From contig JAEYNZ010000067.1 in assembly GCA_023412195.1 (NCBI GenBank), positions 1 through 25,449 on the forward strand: a DNA stretch of 25,449 bases, in the 5' to 3' direction. A program made the translations under genes and the position numbers. The DNA comes from Bacteroidota bacterium (GTDB taxonomy: Bacteria > Bacteroidota > Bacteroidia > Bacteroidales > Prolixibacteraceae). Shown here piece after piece: positions 1-7,920 of the stretch. Position 1 is the stretch's first letter. Each line of letters opens with the position of its first letter. The notes under the pieces are model-generated. The model searched no databases. It was not told where the DNA came from and saw only the letters and a program-made list of their open reading frames with translations.

Positions 1-29
1 ACAAATTTTATTTCTGTATTTTTACTCAT
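1..29 (-). CDS. Possible transposase, N-terminal start only (runs off left edge)
   Basis: An ATG at 29-27 on the minus strand opens a frame that leaves the window after nine codons, reading MSKNTEIKF. This opening resembles the N-terminus of IS4-type transposases that I associate with Bacteroidota, where a glycine-glutamine-proline stretch usually follows, but nine residues cannot prove it. Support comes from the adjoining sequence at about 104-125, which looks like an insertion-sequence end. Alternative: the start of any other minus-strand gene, or chance. Confidence 0.35.
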
Positions 30-125
30 GTTGTATAAAAGTTTTGCCAAGAACAATTTTACAACATCTGAAGGGAAACCGAAAGGGAGTACCTTCTTTT
101 AATTTACTTTAGTCGGACACTAGTG
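1..125 (-). mobile_element. Probable outer end of an insertion sequence (left edge)
   Basis: The stretch upstream of the putative transposase start ends in a motif that reads inward on the minus strand as CACTAGTGTCCGACTAAA (positions 108-125). It looks to me like the terminal inverted repeat of an IS4-like element. The outer end would then lie only about 25 bp before the alpha-fucosidase start codon. The other end of the element and any target duplication are outside the window, so the boundary is an estimate. A plus-strand frame is open from base 1 to a stop at 100-102, but I do not regard it as a gene tail. Confidence 0.35.
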
Positions 126-150
126 ATATCTTTAATCAAATTATAAAAAC

Positions 151-1653
151 ATGAAAAAAATAATTTTTGCCTTGCCTGTCATATTCGTATTGATTTCCAA
201 TGCACAATATGAGCATGAAATGACAGGATATGTATGGCCCGAAGATGAAAAAGTTTTACAAAAACTGGAAGAATGGCAGGATTTAAAATTTGGCTTGCTG
301 ATGCATTGGGGAGCATACAGCCAGTGGGGCATTGTTGAATCATGGTCGATCTGCCCTGAAGATTACGGATGGTGCGAACGAAAAAAGGGATCAGATCCGG
401 ATAATTATTTTACTTACAAAAAAGAATACGAAAACTTAAAGTTGTCATTTAATCCCACTGGTTTTGAACCCGAGAAATGGGCAGAAGCAGCCATGAATGC
501 AGGAATGAAGTATGTTGTTTTTACTACAAAACATCATGATGGTTTTTGTATGTTTGATTCTGAATATACGAGTTACAAAATTACCGACAGTGAATGTCCC
601 TTCAGCGTGAATCCAAGAGCTGATGTTACCAGGGAAATATTTGATGCATTCCGTGCTAAAGGTTTATGGGCCGGCGCATATTTTTCAAAACCCGACTGGA
701 ACAGCCCTCATTACTGGGACCCTGCATTCCCTCCCTTCGACCGGAATGTCAATTACGATCCTGAATTGTATCCGGAGAAGTGGGAGAAATTTGTTGAGTT
801 CACCCACAACCAGATCATGGAGTTGATGACTGATTATGGCAAGGTAGATATTTTATGGCTGGATGGAGGCTGGGTGGCGCAAAAGCCGGCTTCGCTGATT
901 GAACAGGCATATGCAGCAAATGGCCATGACACACCGTCGGGTTTTATAAAAAGCCGGACAGTAAATCAGGACATCCGTATGGATGAGCTGGCAGCCAAAG
1001 CCCGTGAAAAGCAACCGGGGCTGATTGTTGTAGACAGGGCAGTCAGGGGGCCAAATCAAAATTACCTTACACCCGAAAACAGGGTACCTGAAAAGCAGCT
1101 TCCCTATCCATGGGAGTCATGCATCATTGCAGGTGGCGGATGGTCATGGGTACCTGATCCGCAGTTCATGACCCCTAAGCAAGCCATCCACATGCTGGTT
1201 GACATCGTTGCCAAGGGAGGCAACCTTCTTTATAATATAGGTCCGGGACCTGACGGCAGATGGCCTGAAGGTGCATATGAACTCTTGTCGGCCATGGGCG
1301 ACTGGATTCAAACAAATGGTGAAGCAATTTACTCTACCCGTGCTATTGCACCTTTTAAAACAGACAATATATGCCTGACTCAAAAAAAGGATACAAAAGA
1401 AGTATTTGCCATTTATCTTGATGAAGAAAAAACTGATCCAGGCATTAAAAATCAGGGTGGGAAGTTGCCATCATCCTTTACCGTGAAAGGCATATTTGCT
1501 GCAAAAAATGCAAGACTTAACTTTCTGGGCAGTAAAGAAAATCTGAAATGGGAAAATACAAGTGAAGGCATTAAAATTTACATCCCTGAAAAACTGCGAA
1601 GCAATCCACCTGGTGAAATTGCCTGGGCAGTTAAAATCTCTGCTGTTCAGTAG
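151..1653 (+). CDS. Alpha-L-fucosidase, glycoside hydrolase family 29
   Basis: This 500-residue enzyme should release terminal alpha-L-fucose from glycans with retention of configuration. Residues 1-18 form a signal peptide (MKKIIFALPV, then a hydrophobic stretch ending SNA before QY), so it is periplasmic or secreted. The GH29 TIM barrel is clear: FGLLMHWG at residues 47-54, TKHHDGF at 126-132, and ILWLDGGW at 234-241 containing the expected nucleophile Asp238. A YPWESC segment (Glu322) lies near where the less conserved acid/base is expected, but I cannot assign it firmly. A GGNLLYNIGP motif (356-365) and a short C-terminal beta domain follow. No SusC/D partners are adjacent. The gene starts about 25 bp from a probable insertion-sequence end and stops just before a strong terminator. 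Family assignment is secure; substrate linkage is unknown. Confidence 0.95.
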   Translation: MKKIIFALPVIFVLISNAQYEHEMTGYVWPEDEKVLQKLEEWQDLKFGLLMHWGAYSQWGIVESWSICPEDYGWCERKKGSDPDNYFTYKKEYENLKLSFNPTGFEPEKWAEAAMNAGMKYVVFTTKHHDGFCMFDSEYTSYKITDSECPFSVNPRADVTREIFDAFRAKGLWAGAYFSKPDWNSPHYWDPAFPPFDRNVNYDPELYPEKWEKFVEFTHNQIMELMTDYGKVDILWLDGGWVAQKPASLIEQAYAANGHDTPSGFIKSRTVNQDIRMDELAAKAREKQPGLIVVDRAVRGPNQNYLTPENRVPEKQLPYPWESCIIAGGGWSWVPDPQFMTPKQAIHMLVDIVAKGGNLLYNIGPGPDGRWPEGAYELLSAMGDWIQTNGEAIYSTRAIAPFKTDNICLTQKKDTKEVFAIYLDEEKTDPGIKNQGGKLPSSFTVKGIFAAKNARLNFLGSKENLKWENTSEGIKIYIPEKLRSNPPGEIAWAVKISAVQ

Positions 1654-1663
1654 GTATAAAAAT

Positions 1664-1710
1664 AAAATATCACCGCATGGAACTTCCATCATGCGGTGAT
1701 ATTTTTTTAT
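1664..1710. terminator. Bidirectional terminator between fucosidase and rhaA
   Basis: A perfect 13-bp stem, ATATCACCGCATG (1667-1679) with its complement (1690-1702), extends by A-T pairs to about 16 bp. It closes on a 10-base loop, is flanked by A residues on the left and a run of seven T on the right. It sits between two convergent genes and can work as an intrinsic terminator on both strands. Confidence 0.92.
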
Positions 1711-1760
1711 ACCCTGCCCTTACCGGATGCCTGTCTTATTCAAATTTTAATTTCTGAATC

Positions 1761-3026
1761 TCAACGCCTGGACAGAACCTCCCTCTCGTATTTCAGCACT
1801 TCGGCAATATATGCCTCACCTACAGGCACATCATTTATCAGGCAGTAGTAATCCCACACTGCACCAAAAGGTTTGGTTTTAAGTTCCTCCATCAGGGCCA
1901 GGCGCTCGAAATATCTTTCCTGTTCTTCAAGTTTCACCAAATGTGAAACAGGTTCAAGCAAGGCAATCAAAAATGCCTTCTGTGCCGAACGGGTACCTGT
2001 TACATAAGCCCCTATCCTGTTAATGGAAGCATCAAAAAAATCAAGCCCGGTGTTGACCCTTTTAAAAAAGTTGTTCCTTACAATTTCTGATGCTATAAGC
2101 TGTACCTCTTCATTCAGGGTTACCACATGGTCAGAATCCCAGCGCACCGGCCGGGTTACATGAAGCAGCACTTCATCCACAAACTGCAGGCAGGATGAAA
2201 TTTTGTCACCAACCTGTTCCGTGGGGTGAAAATGGCCATTGTCGAGGCAGATCAGCTTATTGTTTTTGATGGCATACCCCAGGTAAAAATCATGTGACCC
2301 TACGGTCATCGATTCGGCACCTATTCCAAAGAGTTTACTTTCCACAGCATCTTTAATATGTTCCTTTGGAAACTCTGCAGCAAAACCTTCGTCCAGTGAT
2401 TTCTTCAATTGAGAGCGGTATCCGTTCCTGTCTGCAGGTATATCTTTGGAGCCATCGGGAATCCATGTATTGTGGATGCAGGGTGTTCCAAGTTGTTTTC
2501 CCATTTCAGCACCTATTTCCCTGCAGCGTTTCATGTGTTCCACCCAAAACTGCCTTACCGTTTCATCTTTCGAGGAAAGGGTATAACCACTGGCGGCAAG
2601 GGGATGGGAAAAATAAGTTCCATTGAAATCCAGTCCCATACCATTTGATTTCGCCCAGTCAATCCATCCCTGGAATTGTTCGATGCCAATTTTATCCCGG
2701 TCAACCAGCTTTCCGCCGAATTCACCATAAATGGCGTGCAGGTTCAGGCGTTGCTTTCCCGGCAGTAACTGCATGACCTTTTCAAGGTCGGACCGCATCT
2801 GTTCAATTGTACGTGCTTTCCCCGGATAGTTGCCAGTAGCCTGGATGCCACCGCCCGAGAGGGAAGCATCCGGAGTTTCAAAGCCTCCCACATCATCGGC
2901 CTGCCAGCAGTGCAGGCTGATTACAACATCTTCCATTCTCTTAAGAGCAGTTTCTGTATCCACTCCCAGGTGACCATACTGCTCCATTGCCAGTTCATAG
3001 GCTCTTTTGATTTTTTCGCTGTTCAT
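1761..3026 (-). CDS. rhaA: L-rhamnose isomerase
   Basis: RhaA interconverts L-rhamnose and L-rhamnulose, the first committed cytoplasmic step of rhamnose catabolism. At 421 residues it is close to the E. coli enzyme (419) and aligns from end to end by eye. Examples are SLHCWQADDVGGFE near residue 37, IQATGNYPGKAR at 61-72, and the central VESKLFGIGAES. The metal-binding set of the E. coli enzyme is conserved with an offset of five: Glu229, Asp262, His289, Asp297, Asp299 and Asp329. It lies 18 bp downstream of rhaM on the same strand, with which it should be co-transcribed. No rhamnulokinase, rhamnulose-phosphate aldolase or permease is nearby, so the pathway must be completed elsewhere. The start codon is the obvious ATG matching the family N-terminus. 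Confidence 0.97.
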   Translation of the reverse strand: MNSEKIKRAYELAMEQYGHLGVDTETALKRMEDVVISLHCWQADDVGGFETPDASLSGGGIQATGNYPGKARTIEQMRSDLEKVMQLLPGKQRLNLHAIYGEFGGKLVDRDKIGIEQFQGWIDWAKSNGMGLDFNGTYFSHPLAASGYTLSSKDETVRQFWVEHMKRCREIGAEMGKQLGTPCIHNTWIPDGSKDIPADRNGYRSQLKKSLDEGFAAEFPKEHIKDAVESKLFGIGAESMTVGSHDFYLGYAIKNNKLICLDNGHFHPTEQVGDKISSCLQFVDEVLLHVTRPVRWDSDHVVTLNEEVQLIASEIVRNNFFKRVNTGLDFFDASINRIGAYVTGTRSAQKAFLIALLEPVSHLVKLEEQERYFERLALMEELKTKPFGAVWDYYCLINDVPVGEAYIAEVLKYEREVLSRR

Positions 3027-3044
3027 ATCGTTTCGTTTTATTTT

Positions 3045-3359
3045 CTATTCCATAAAAAATACTTCTTCAAGGGGCACCGTCACGGGAGAATCGTTAGGAT
3101 TGGTCTTCATGATATCTGCCATATGGCTCCACCATTTTTTCACCAGATGGTGGTTACCCAAATCCTGTGAACCTTCACGGCCATCTGTTTTCTGGAAGGC
3201 AAACAAGGTATTGGTTTGTTCGTCCAGAAAAATGGAATATTCACTGACACCTGCATTTTTCAGCAGTTCCTTCAATCCGGGCCAGATTTCTTCATGCCGC
3301 TTCCGGTATACTTCCTTTTGCCCTTCGTTTAAATACATTTTAAATGCCAAGCGTTTCAT
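3045..3359 (-). CDS. rhaM: L-rhamnose mutarotase
   Basis: RhaM speeds interconversion of the alpha and beta anomers of L-rhamnose, feeding the isomerase encoded next to it. I chose the ATG at 3359 (MKRLAFKMYL). It gives 104 residues, the same length as the E. coli protein, and places the family's Tyr18 and catalytic His22 at exactly those numbers (motif YRKRHEEIWP). In-frame ATGs at 3371 and 3380 would add 4 or 7 residues and cannot be excluded. The later KKWWSHMADIM segment (paired tryptophans) and NPNDSPV also match the family. Small alpha/beta dimeric cytoplasmic enzyme. The rhaM-rhaA pair is preceded by a good Bacteroidota -7 box. Confidence 0.93.
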   Translation of the reverse strand: MKRLAFKMYLNEGQKEVYRKRHEEIWPGLKELLKNAGVSEYSIFLDEQTNTLFAFQKTDGREGSQDLGNHHLVKKWWSHMADIMKTNPNDSPVTVPLEEVFFME

Positions 3360-3405
3360 CTGGTATTTCATTATCGCCATTCATCTATTACGAACAGCCT
3401 GATTT

Positions 3406-3413
3406 CAAAAATA
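3406..3413 (-). promoter_or_regulatory. Putative -7 promoter box for rhaM-rhaA
   Basis: On the minus strand this reads TATTTTTG, an exact match to the Bacteroidota sigma -7 element TAnnTTTG. A TTTAC sequence lies about 19-20 bp upstream where TTTG (-33) is expected. It would start transcription near 3399, leaving a short leader before rhaM. It lies in the 56-bp gap after the methyltransferase gene. The motif is short and the region A/T-rich, so this is a prediction. Confidence 0.5.
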
Positions 3414-3436
3414 AAAAAATATGCACTGTAAATCAT

Positions 3437-4183
3437 TTATTCAGAGAAAGCTTTCAATACCAGAGGAAGATGTTTTCCTCCAAATGGTTCTTCTTTAAAA
3501 CTGGCAAAGAGAAATATATCAGTGAATCCCGCCTCCGATAATAAATCTTTAACCTGATGACTGTGGAGCGCCAGCAATGGCGTTTCATTATAAATTACCC
3601 TGTCCTCTTTCTTAATGTGCAATTCAGTTCTGAATTTTATGACAGGATTATTATCCTCAATCAGGTAACTACGAATAAATTTTACATCAGGGGTTTCTAT
3701 AACCGGGAGTTGGGTTATCTTTTCAGAAATTATATAATCGTAGTTCAGAATCTGAACCAGGAAAGTTCCCCCTTGCTTTAAAACCTGACGAACACCCCTG
3801 AACATACTATAGACCTTCTGATCTGAAGATAAATGCACCAAGGTATTTCCATAACATAGAACAGCATCAAACTGATGTGGACTAAAATCAGATTCCAGCT
3901 CCAGCATATCCCCTTTTTGAAAAGAAAGTCCGGGTAATATCTTTTTTGATTTAGCCTGGAACAACAGATCATCATTTAAATCAATTCCTGTGACCACAGC
4001 ACCGGCTTTTGCAAGCTGAAATGCAAGCTCGCCTGTAGCACAACCTATGTCAAGAATTCTTTTTCCTTCAAGGCCTTCTGCATTTTTTGCTGTAAATCCG
4101 AGCTGGGCAGGGTTATATGGAAAAATCTCATGATAATATTTTGAAATGGAAGAATAAAAATCATTTTGTTGTGAATTCATCAT
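3437..4183 (-). CDS. Class I SAM-dependent methyltransferase
   Basis: A 248-residue cytoplasmic protein with a Rossmann-type SAM-binding fold. Motif I reads RILDIGCATGELA (residues 42-54), followed by an acidic end of strand beta-2 (VVTGIDLND) and motif II-like FDAVLCYGNTLVHL. A TFLVQILNYDYI strand follows the post-motif region. The C-terminal half carries a beta-rich segment (IKFRTELHIKKEDRVIYNETPLLALHS) typical of small-molecule methyltransferases of the Methyltransf_11/25 type. The substrate cannot be read from the sequence. It lies 44 bp downstream of the acyl-CoA synthetase gene on the same strand and may share its transcript. A separate promoter appears to start the following rhamnose genes. 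No SAM-site residue appears missing. Confidence 0.85.
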   Translation of the reverse strand: MMNSQQNDFYSSISKYYHEIFPYNPAQLGFTAKNAEGLEGKRILDIGCATGELAFQLAKAGAVVTGIDLNDDLLFQAKSKKILPGLSFQKGDMLELESDFSPHQFDAVLCYGNTLVHLSSDQKVYSMFRGVRQVLKQGGTFLVQILNYDYIISEKITQLPVIETPDVKFIRSYLIEDNNPVIKFRTELHIKKEDRVIYNETPLLALHSHQVKDLLSEAGFTDIFLFASFKEEPFGGKHLPLVLKAFSE

Positions 4184-4227
4184 TTTCTAATTATGTGAGT
4201 GAAATATGTCATTTGTTTTGAATACTG

Positions 4228-6294
4228 CTAATTGGTCTGTCTCTCTATTCTGATTCTTGCATCAACGGCAAGAATTTCAGTATCATTCCCAAGAAGCGGA
4301 TTCATGTCCAGCTCCTTAATTTCAGTTGCTAAGCGCAGTAAACTTGAGAGCCTTACAATGATTTCAGCATAATGCTGAATGTTGATACCCGGCTGTTTCC
4401 GGTAACCTTTAAGCAACGGATATGATTTAAGCTGCCTGATCATTGAAGATGCTTCATTGAAAGAGAGAGGAGCAAGGCCTGAAGCTACATCTTTCAACAC
4501 CTCAACATATATGCCTCCCAAACCACAAAGTACTACATGCCCAAAATTCTTTTCATATGTTGCACCCAAAAAAAGTTCGATTCCGGTGGCCATCTGTGCT
4601 ACAATTACACCTTCAGCACCGGGTATTTCATTTAAGTGGTAGAATTCCTTCCGAACCTGGCCTGCATTCCTGATATTCAAAACCACTCCGCCCACTTCGG
4701 TCTTGTGTACAGGCCCCACAACTTTCATCACAACAGGAAAACCTATATTCATGGCTGCCAAAACGGCTTCAGTCTCAGTTCGTGCGACAATTTCTCTGAC
4801 ACGGGGAATTCCGGCAGCATCAAAAAGCTGATGTATCATTTCTGGCGGCTGATACCCATCCCTCGTTTTTTCAATGATGTTTCTTATGGCGTTCACATCC
4901 ATTCCATTAAGGAAAACTTCAGCCGGAGCAGGAGGTGGAGTATGAATGACTTTTGTCAAAGCTTTTCCCAAAAGCACCTCATCAGGAAAATTCACATTCC
5001 CATGAGAAAGGAAATAAGATACATCTTCCTTCACATTGATGATGGAGGGAAGAATCGGGTAAACTGGTTTGGTGCATCCTTTCATTTTTTCATGAAGCAC
5101 CTGGTAAACATCGCGGATAGGAAATAAACCCGGGCTTCCAAAAATAACAGCCATGCCATCCACATCAAAGTCATGCTCACAGGCATCTATTATTTCGCCC
5201 AGTTGCTCAGCCGTTCCAGTTGCCAAAAAATCAATAGGGTTCTCCAGTGAAGATCCCGGAAAAAGTTTTTCCTTCAACATCTGTTTCGCAGGTGAATCAG
5301 GAATCTGAGGAATTTTCAGGCCGCCATCTTCCAAAGCATCGGTAAGCATAACACCGGGGCCTCCGGCATGTGTTATAATGGCAAGATTATGGCCTTTCAA
5401 CTCCTTGCACATAAAAATTCCTGCCACTGTTGTCAACTCCTCCCGTCCGAAACAACGTACAATTCCGGCTTTTCTAAAAAGGGCTTCCACTGCAGCATCA
5501 GAACTGGTCAGTGCCCCGGTATGAGATGATGCAGCCCTGCTACCTGCAGTTGAACTTCCGGCCTTGATGGCCGCTATACGGCATCCTTTCCGGATCAATG
5601 AAGATGCATGGTTTAGCAACCGGTCGGGATCATTGATATTCTCTATATAAAGCAGCTTAACTTTTGAACTTTCTTCAGGCACATAAGTTTCATCAAGCCA
5701 CGCCAACACATCTTCCACGCCCGTCTGGGCACTGTTCCCTACCGAAAAAACATTTGTAAAGCGTAATCCTTTGGGTATTCCTGATTCCATTATAAAGACG
5801 GCAGTGGCACCCGACCCGGAGATAAAATCACAACCACCCTGAACAAGAGGCGGAATAGGTGTGGTAAAAACACTGGCATGAAAGGGGGTCATTACCCCAA
5901 TGCAATTTGGCCCGATGAGACAGGCATTATACCGGTTGGCAACCTCAACAATTTTCTGCTCCAGTTTTTTTCCCTCTTCACCTGTTTCTCCAAAACCAGC
6001 AGAAATAATAATGAATGCCCTGGTGTTTTTCTGTGAGGCAAGAATTTCAACGGCATGAAGGCAGGCATCTGCAGGAATAGCCAAAATCGCCATATCGACC
6101 GGAGGCAGATCCTCTACCTTTGCATGACATTTTATTCCCTGTATCTCCTGGTTCCCCGGATTCACCAGATATAATTTTCCATTAAACAGATTATCAGTCA
6201 GGTTTTTCACAATCTTGCCCCCAGGTTTCATTGTATTATTGGAAGCACCAATTACTGCAATGCTATCAGGGTGCATCAGTTTTTCATTTATCAT
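4228..6294 (-). CDS. ADP-forming acyl-CoA synthetase (acetate--CoA ligase family), fused alpha-beta
   Basis: The 688-residue protein resembles ADP-forming acetyl-CoA synthetases, which convert acyl-CoA, ADP and phosphate to the free acid, CoA and ATP. They are used by fermenters to gain ATP from acetyl-CoA or amino-acid-derived acyl-CoAs. Domain order: CoA-binding Rossmann domain (IAVIGASNN, 12-20; LIGPNCIGV, 126-134), two succinyl-CoA-ligase-like domains, then a C-terminal ATP-grasp (beta) region from about 480. The expected phosphorylated histidine is His258 in SSHTGALTSSDAA. The ATP-grasp carries GFPVVMKVVGPVHKTEVGG, with a second conserved histidine of the family. Alpha and beta parts are in one chain, as in many bacteria. 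It is divergent from the universal-stress-like gene across 115 bp and upstream of a methyltransferase. Substrate preference is unknown. Protein lysine acetyltransferases share these domains, but no GNAT domain is seen. Confidence 0.88.
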   Translation of the reverse strand: MINEKLMHPDSIAVIGASNNTMKPGGKIVKNLTDNLFNGKLYLVNPGNQEIQGIKCHAKVEDLPPVDMAILAIPADACLHAVEILASQKNTRAFIIISAGFGETGEEGKKLEQKIVEVANRYNACLIGPNCIGVMTPFHASVFTTPIPPLVQGGCDFISGSGATAVFIMESGIPKGLRFTNVFSVGNSAQTGVEDVLAWLDETYVPEESSKVKLLYIENINDPDRLLNHASSLIRKGCRIAAIKAGSSTAGSRAASSHTGALTSSDAAVEALFRKAGIVRCFGREELTTVAGIFMCKELKGHNLAIITHAGGPGVMLTDALEDGGLKIPQIPDSPAKQMLKEKLFPGSSLENPIDFLATGTAEQLGEIIDACEHDFDVDGMAVIFGSPGLFPIRDVYQVLHEKMKGCTKPVYPILPSIINVKEDVSYFLSHGNVNFPDEVLLGKALTKVIHTPPPAPAEVFLNGMDVNAIRNIIEKTRDGYQPPEMIHQLFDAAGIPRVREIVARTETEAVLAAMNIGFPVVMKVVGPVHKTEVGGVVLNIRNAGQVRKEFYHLNEIPGAEGVIVAQMATGIELFLGATYEKNFGHVVLCGLGGIYVEVLKDVASGLAPLSFNEASSMIRQLKSYPLLKGYRKQPGINIQHYAEIIVRLSSLLRLATEIKELDMNPLLGNDTEILAVDARIRIERQTN

Positions 6295-6409
6295 ACTTCA
6301 CCAGGAATTTTTTTTATAAAAGTATACATTTTCAATTCATCAGTCCATGATATTTTTTAATACCATTCGTTTCTTTGATCCTCAGAAAATGTAATTTTAC
6401 CACTTTTCA
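6295..6409. promoter_or_regulatory. Divergent promoter region, synthetase and Usp-like gene
   Basis: The 115-bp gap between two divergent genes holds near matches to the Bacteroidota -7 element in both directions. On the plus strand TAATTTTA (6392-6399) lies before the Usp-like gene with TTTG at 6374-6377. On the minus strand TACTTTTA lies about 30 bases before the synthetase start. Each is 7 of 8. The spacing to a -33 element is not ideal, so exact start sites are uncertain, but both genes must be transcribed from here. Confidence 0.35.
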
Positions 6410-7219
6410 ATGATGGACGAAAAAAAGGAACAGAAAATAATTGTTTTTACTACCCTGACTGCAGCCGATCGAAATCTGATACTGGCAGGTACCCGCTTGG
6501 CCATCATATTCAAAAAGGAACTATGCCTGGTTTACCGGCTGCATAAGAAAGAAAACAAGGTTGCAGTGAAGGAAAAACTTACTGAATATACTCTTACTCT
6601 AAAGAATGAACTGCCGGAAATAAAAGCTTCAATCATGCTGACTGCTCATAAACTCAGGTACCTGCCTGAAATTCTTGCAGATGATCATGAAGCCATTATG
6701 CTTGTAGCAAATTCACTTCTATTCAAAAAATATGCAATGGCAGTGACAGAAAGCCCGGTTCCTTTTCTTTTTATAAATCCGGACATGCCATTGACTGGAT
6801 TTAAAAAAATTGTTGTTCCAATTGACATCCGGAAAGAAACAAGTGACACGCTGCTCTGGTGTTCATGGTTTGGCCGCTTCAACCACTCGGAAGTCATTGC
6901 ACTGGCTGCAGGTGATAAAGGCAAAGATTCGAAACAAGAAGTAAATCACAATATAGTTCTGGCGAAAAAACTTTTTCAAAAGACCGGGGTTTCCCATCAA
7001 ATTTTAAGAGGAAGAAAATCGAGCCTGCAAAACAGTTTTGAGGCAGCTGAATTTGCAAAATCTGCTGAAAGTGAAATGCTGATACTTCTGGGAAGTTCAG
7101 TGGTAACCCTGCTCGACCTGCTGATAGGTCTTCCTGAACGCAAGATTATCTCGGGTGCAGGTAACCTGGCAATTTTATTGGTAAATCCCAGACGTGATAA
7201 TTACATCCTTTGTGATTAA
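6410..7219 (+). CDS. Tandem universal stress (UspA-like) protein
   Basis: A 269-residue soluble protein with two Usp-like halves. The first half (about 8-128) begins IIVFTTLTAADRNLILAGTRLA and ends FLFINPD. The second (about 134-260) begins KIVVPIDIRKETSDTLLWCSWFG and ends AGNLAILLVNPRRDNYILCD, a C-terminus I recognise from Bacteroidota Usp-like proteins. The usual ATP-binding glycine signature (GxxGxxxxxxxxxS/T) is not clear: the second half has ILLGSSVVTLLDLLIGLPERK instead, so nucleotide binding is doubtful. The family acts in stress adaptation and growth arrest; the partner here is unknown. Two consecutive ATGs (6410 and 6413) can serve as start. It is divergent from the acyl-CoA synthetase, which hints at shared control in response to energy state, but that is inference. 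Confidence 0.75.
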   Translation: MMDEKKEQKIIVFTTLTAADRNLILAGTRLAIIFKKELCLVYRLHKKENKVAVKEKLTEYTLTLKNELPEIKASIMLTAHKLRYLPEILADDHEAIMLVANSLLFKKYAMAVTESPVPFLFINPDMPLTGFKKIVVPIDIRKETSDTLLWCSWFGRFNHSEVIALAAGDKGKDSKQEVNHNIVLAKKLFQKTGVSHQILRGRKSSLQNSFEAAEFAKSAESEMLILLGSSVVTLLDLLIGLPERKIISGAGNLAILLVNPRRDNYILCD

Positions 7220-7269
7220 GTTAATAACATCTTTCAGGAACGTCCTTATCTATTATTGGATGATTTTTC

Positions 7270-7277
7270 TATTTTTG
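7270..7277 (+). promoter_or_regulatory. Putative -7 promoter box upstream of the UpxY-like gene
   Basis: TATTTTTG is an exact match to TAnnTTTG, 43 bases before the start codon at 7320. A TTG occurs 11 bases upstream, closer than the usual -33 spacing. The leader contains a small self-complementary stretch (GCCT, CTTAA, AGGC at about 7277-7289). The gene thus appears to have its own promoter rather than reading from the Usp-like gene. Confidence 0.45.
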
Positions 7278-7319
7278 CCTCTTAAAGGCGTTATTGCCTG
7301 ACGAAAATAAAACTTAAAC

Positions 7320-7859
7320 ATGACACAAAACCCTGTAAACCAAAAAGAATGGCATGTTATAACTACACGTTCCCGTGCAGAAAAAAAAGTACATGCTGAT
7401 CTGACCTCACAGCAAATTGAAAGCTTTCTTCCTCTTCAGAAAAGGCTGCGTCAATGGAAAGACCGAAAGAAATGGATTGAGATGCCTCTTATCTCCGGAT
7501 ACTGCTTTGTGAATATTGACCGCCATGAGTATGAAAAAGTTCTTAACACCAACAATGTAGTTACCTATGTGAAGTTTGACGGGAAACCTGCACAGGTGCC
7601 AGCCAGCCAGATTGAATATCTCAAAAAAATGCTGAGCCAGACAGAGGTTGAAATTGAAATTTCACATGAAAATTTTCATCCCGGCAAACGAGTTGAAATC
7701 ATTGACGGACCTTTGATCGGCATCCAGGGGGAATTAATCAGTTGCCGAGGTAAAAACCGGTTCATGCTTCGAATAAAGCAAATGAATGCGGCCTGCCTCG
7801 TTGAAATCACAGCCGATAAATTAGCTATACTGGCAGAAAAATCCGGACATATCATTTAA
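7320..7859 (+). CDS. UpxY-family NusG-like transcription antiterminator
   Basis: A 179-residue specialised NusG paralogue. The N-terminal NGN domain (about 9-105) starts EWHVITTRSRAEKKVHADL and contains LPLQKRLRQWKDRKKWIEMPLISGYCFVNID, the signature seen in UpxY proteins and in RfaH-like factors. A KOW motif follows at about 121-145 (HPGKRVEIIDGPLIGIQGELI). In Bacteroides, UpxY proteins are the first genes of capsule operons and prevent premature termination in the long leader or operon. Here no polysaccharide genes follow. The next gene is araA, 61 bp downstream on the same strand. It may act on a distant operon, or be the remnant or founder of a lost glycan locus. Family assignment is strong; target unknown. 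Confidence 0.88.
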   Translation: MTQNPVNQKEWHVITTRSRAEKKVHADLTSQQIESFLPLQKRLRQWKDRKKWIEMPLISGYCFVNIDRHEYEKVLNTNNVVTYVKFDGKPAQVPASQIEYLKKMLSQTEVEIEISHENFHPGKRVEIIDGPLIGIQGELISCRGKNRFMLRIKQMNAACLVEITADKLAILAEKSGHII

Positions 7860-7920
7860 AAATGTAAAATTGACTTTTAATTTTATTATTTTTATCTGAA
7901 ATTCAAAAAGCAATAATACC

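Noticed and set aside
1..102. Plus-strand open frame from base 1 to a stop at 100-102 with a GKPKGSTFF ending that vaguely recalls a histidine-kinase C-terminus
   Set aside because: Only 33 codons, no other kinase motif, and it overlaps the more convincing insertion-sequence end on the other strand.
4636..5127. 163-residue plus-strand open frame inside the acyl-CoA synthetase gene
   Set aside because: It lies wholly antisense to a well-supported enzyme, shows no recognisable domain and has low-complexity composition.
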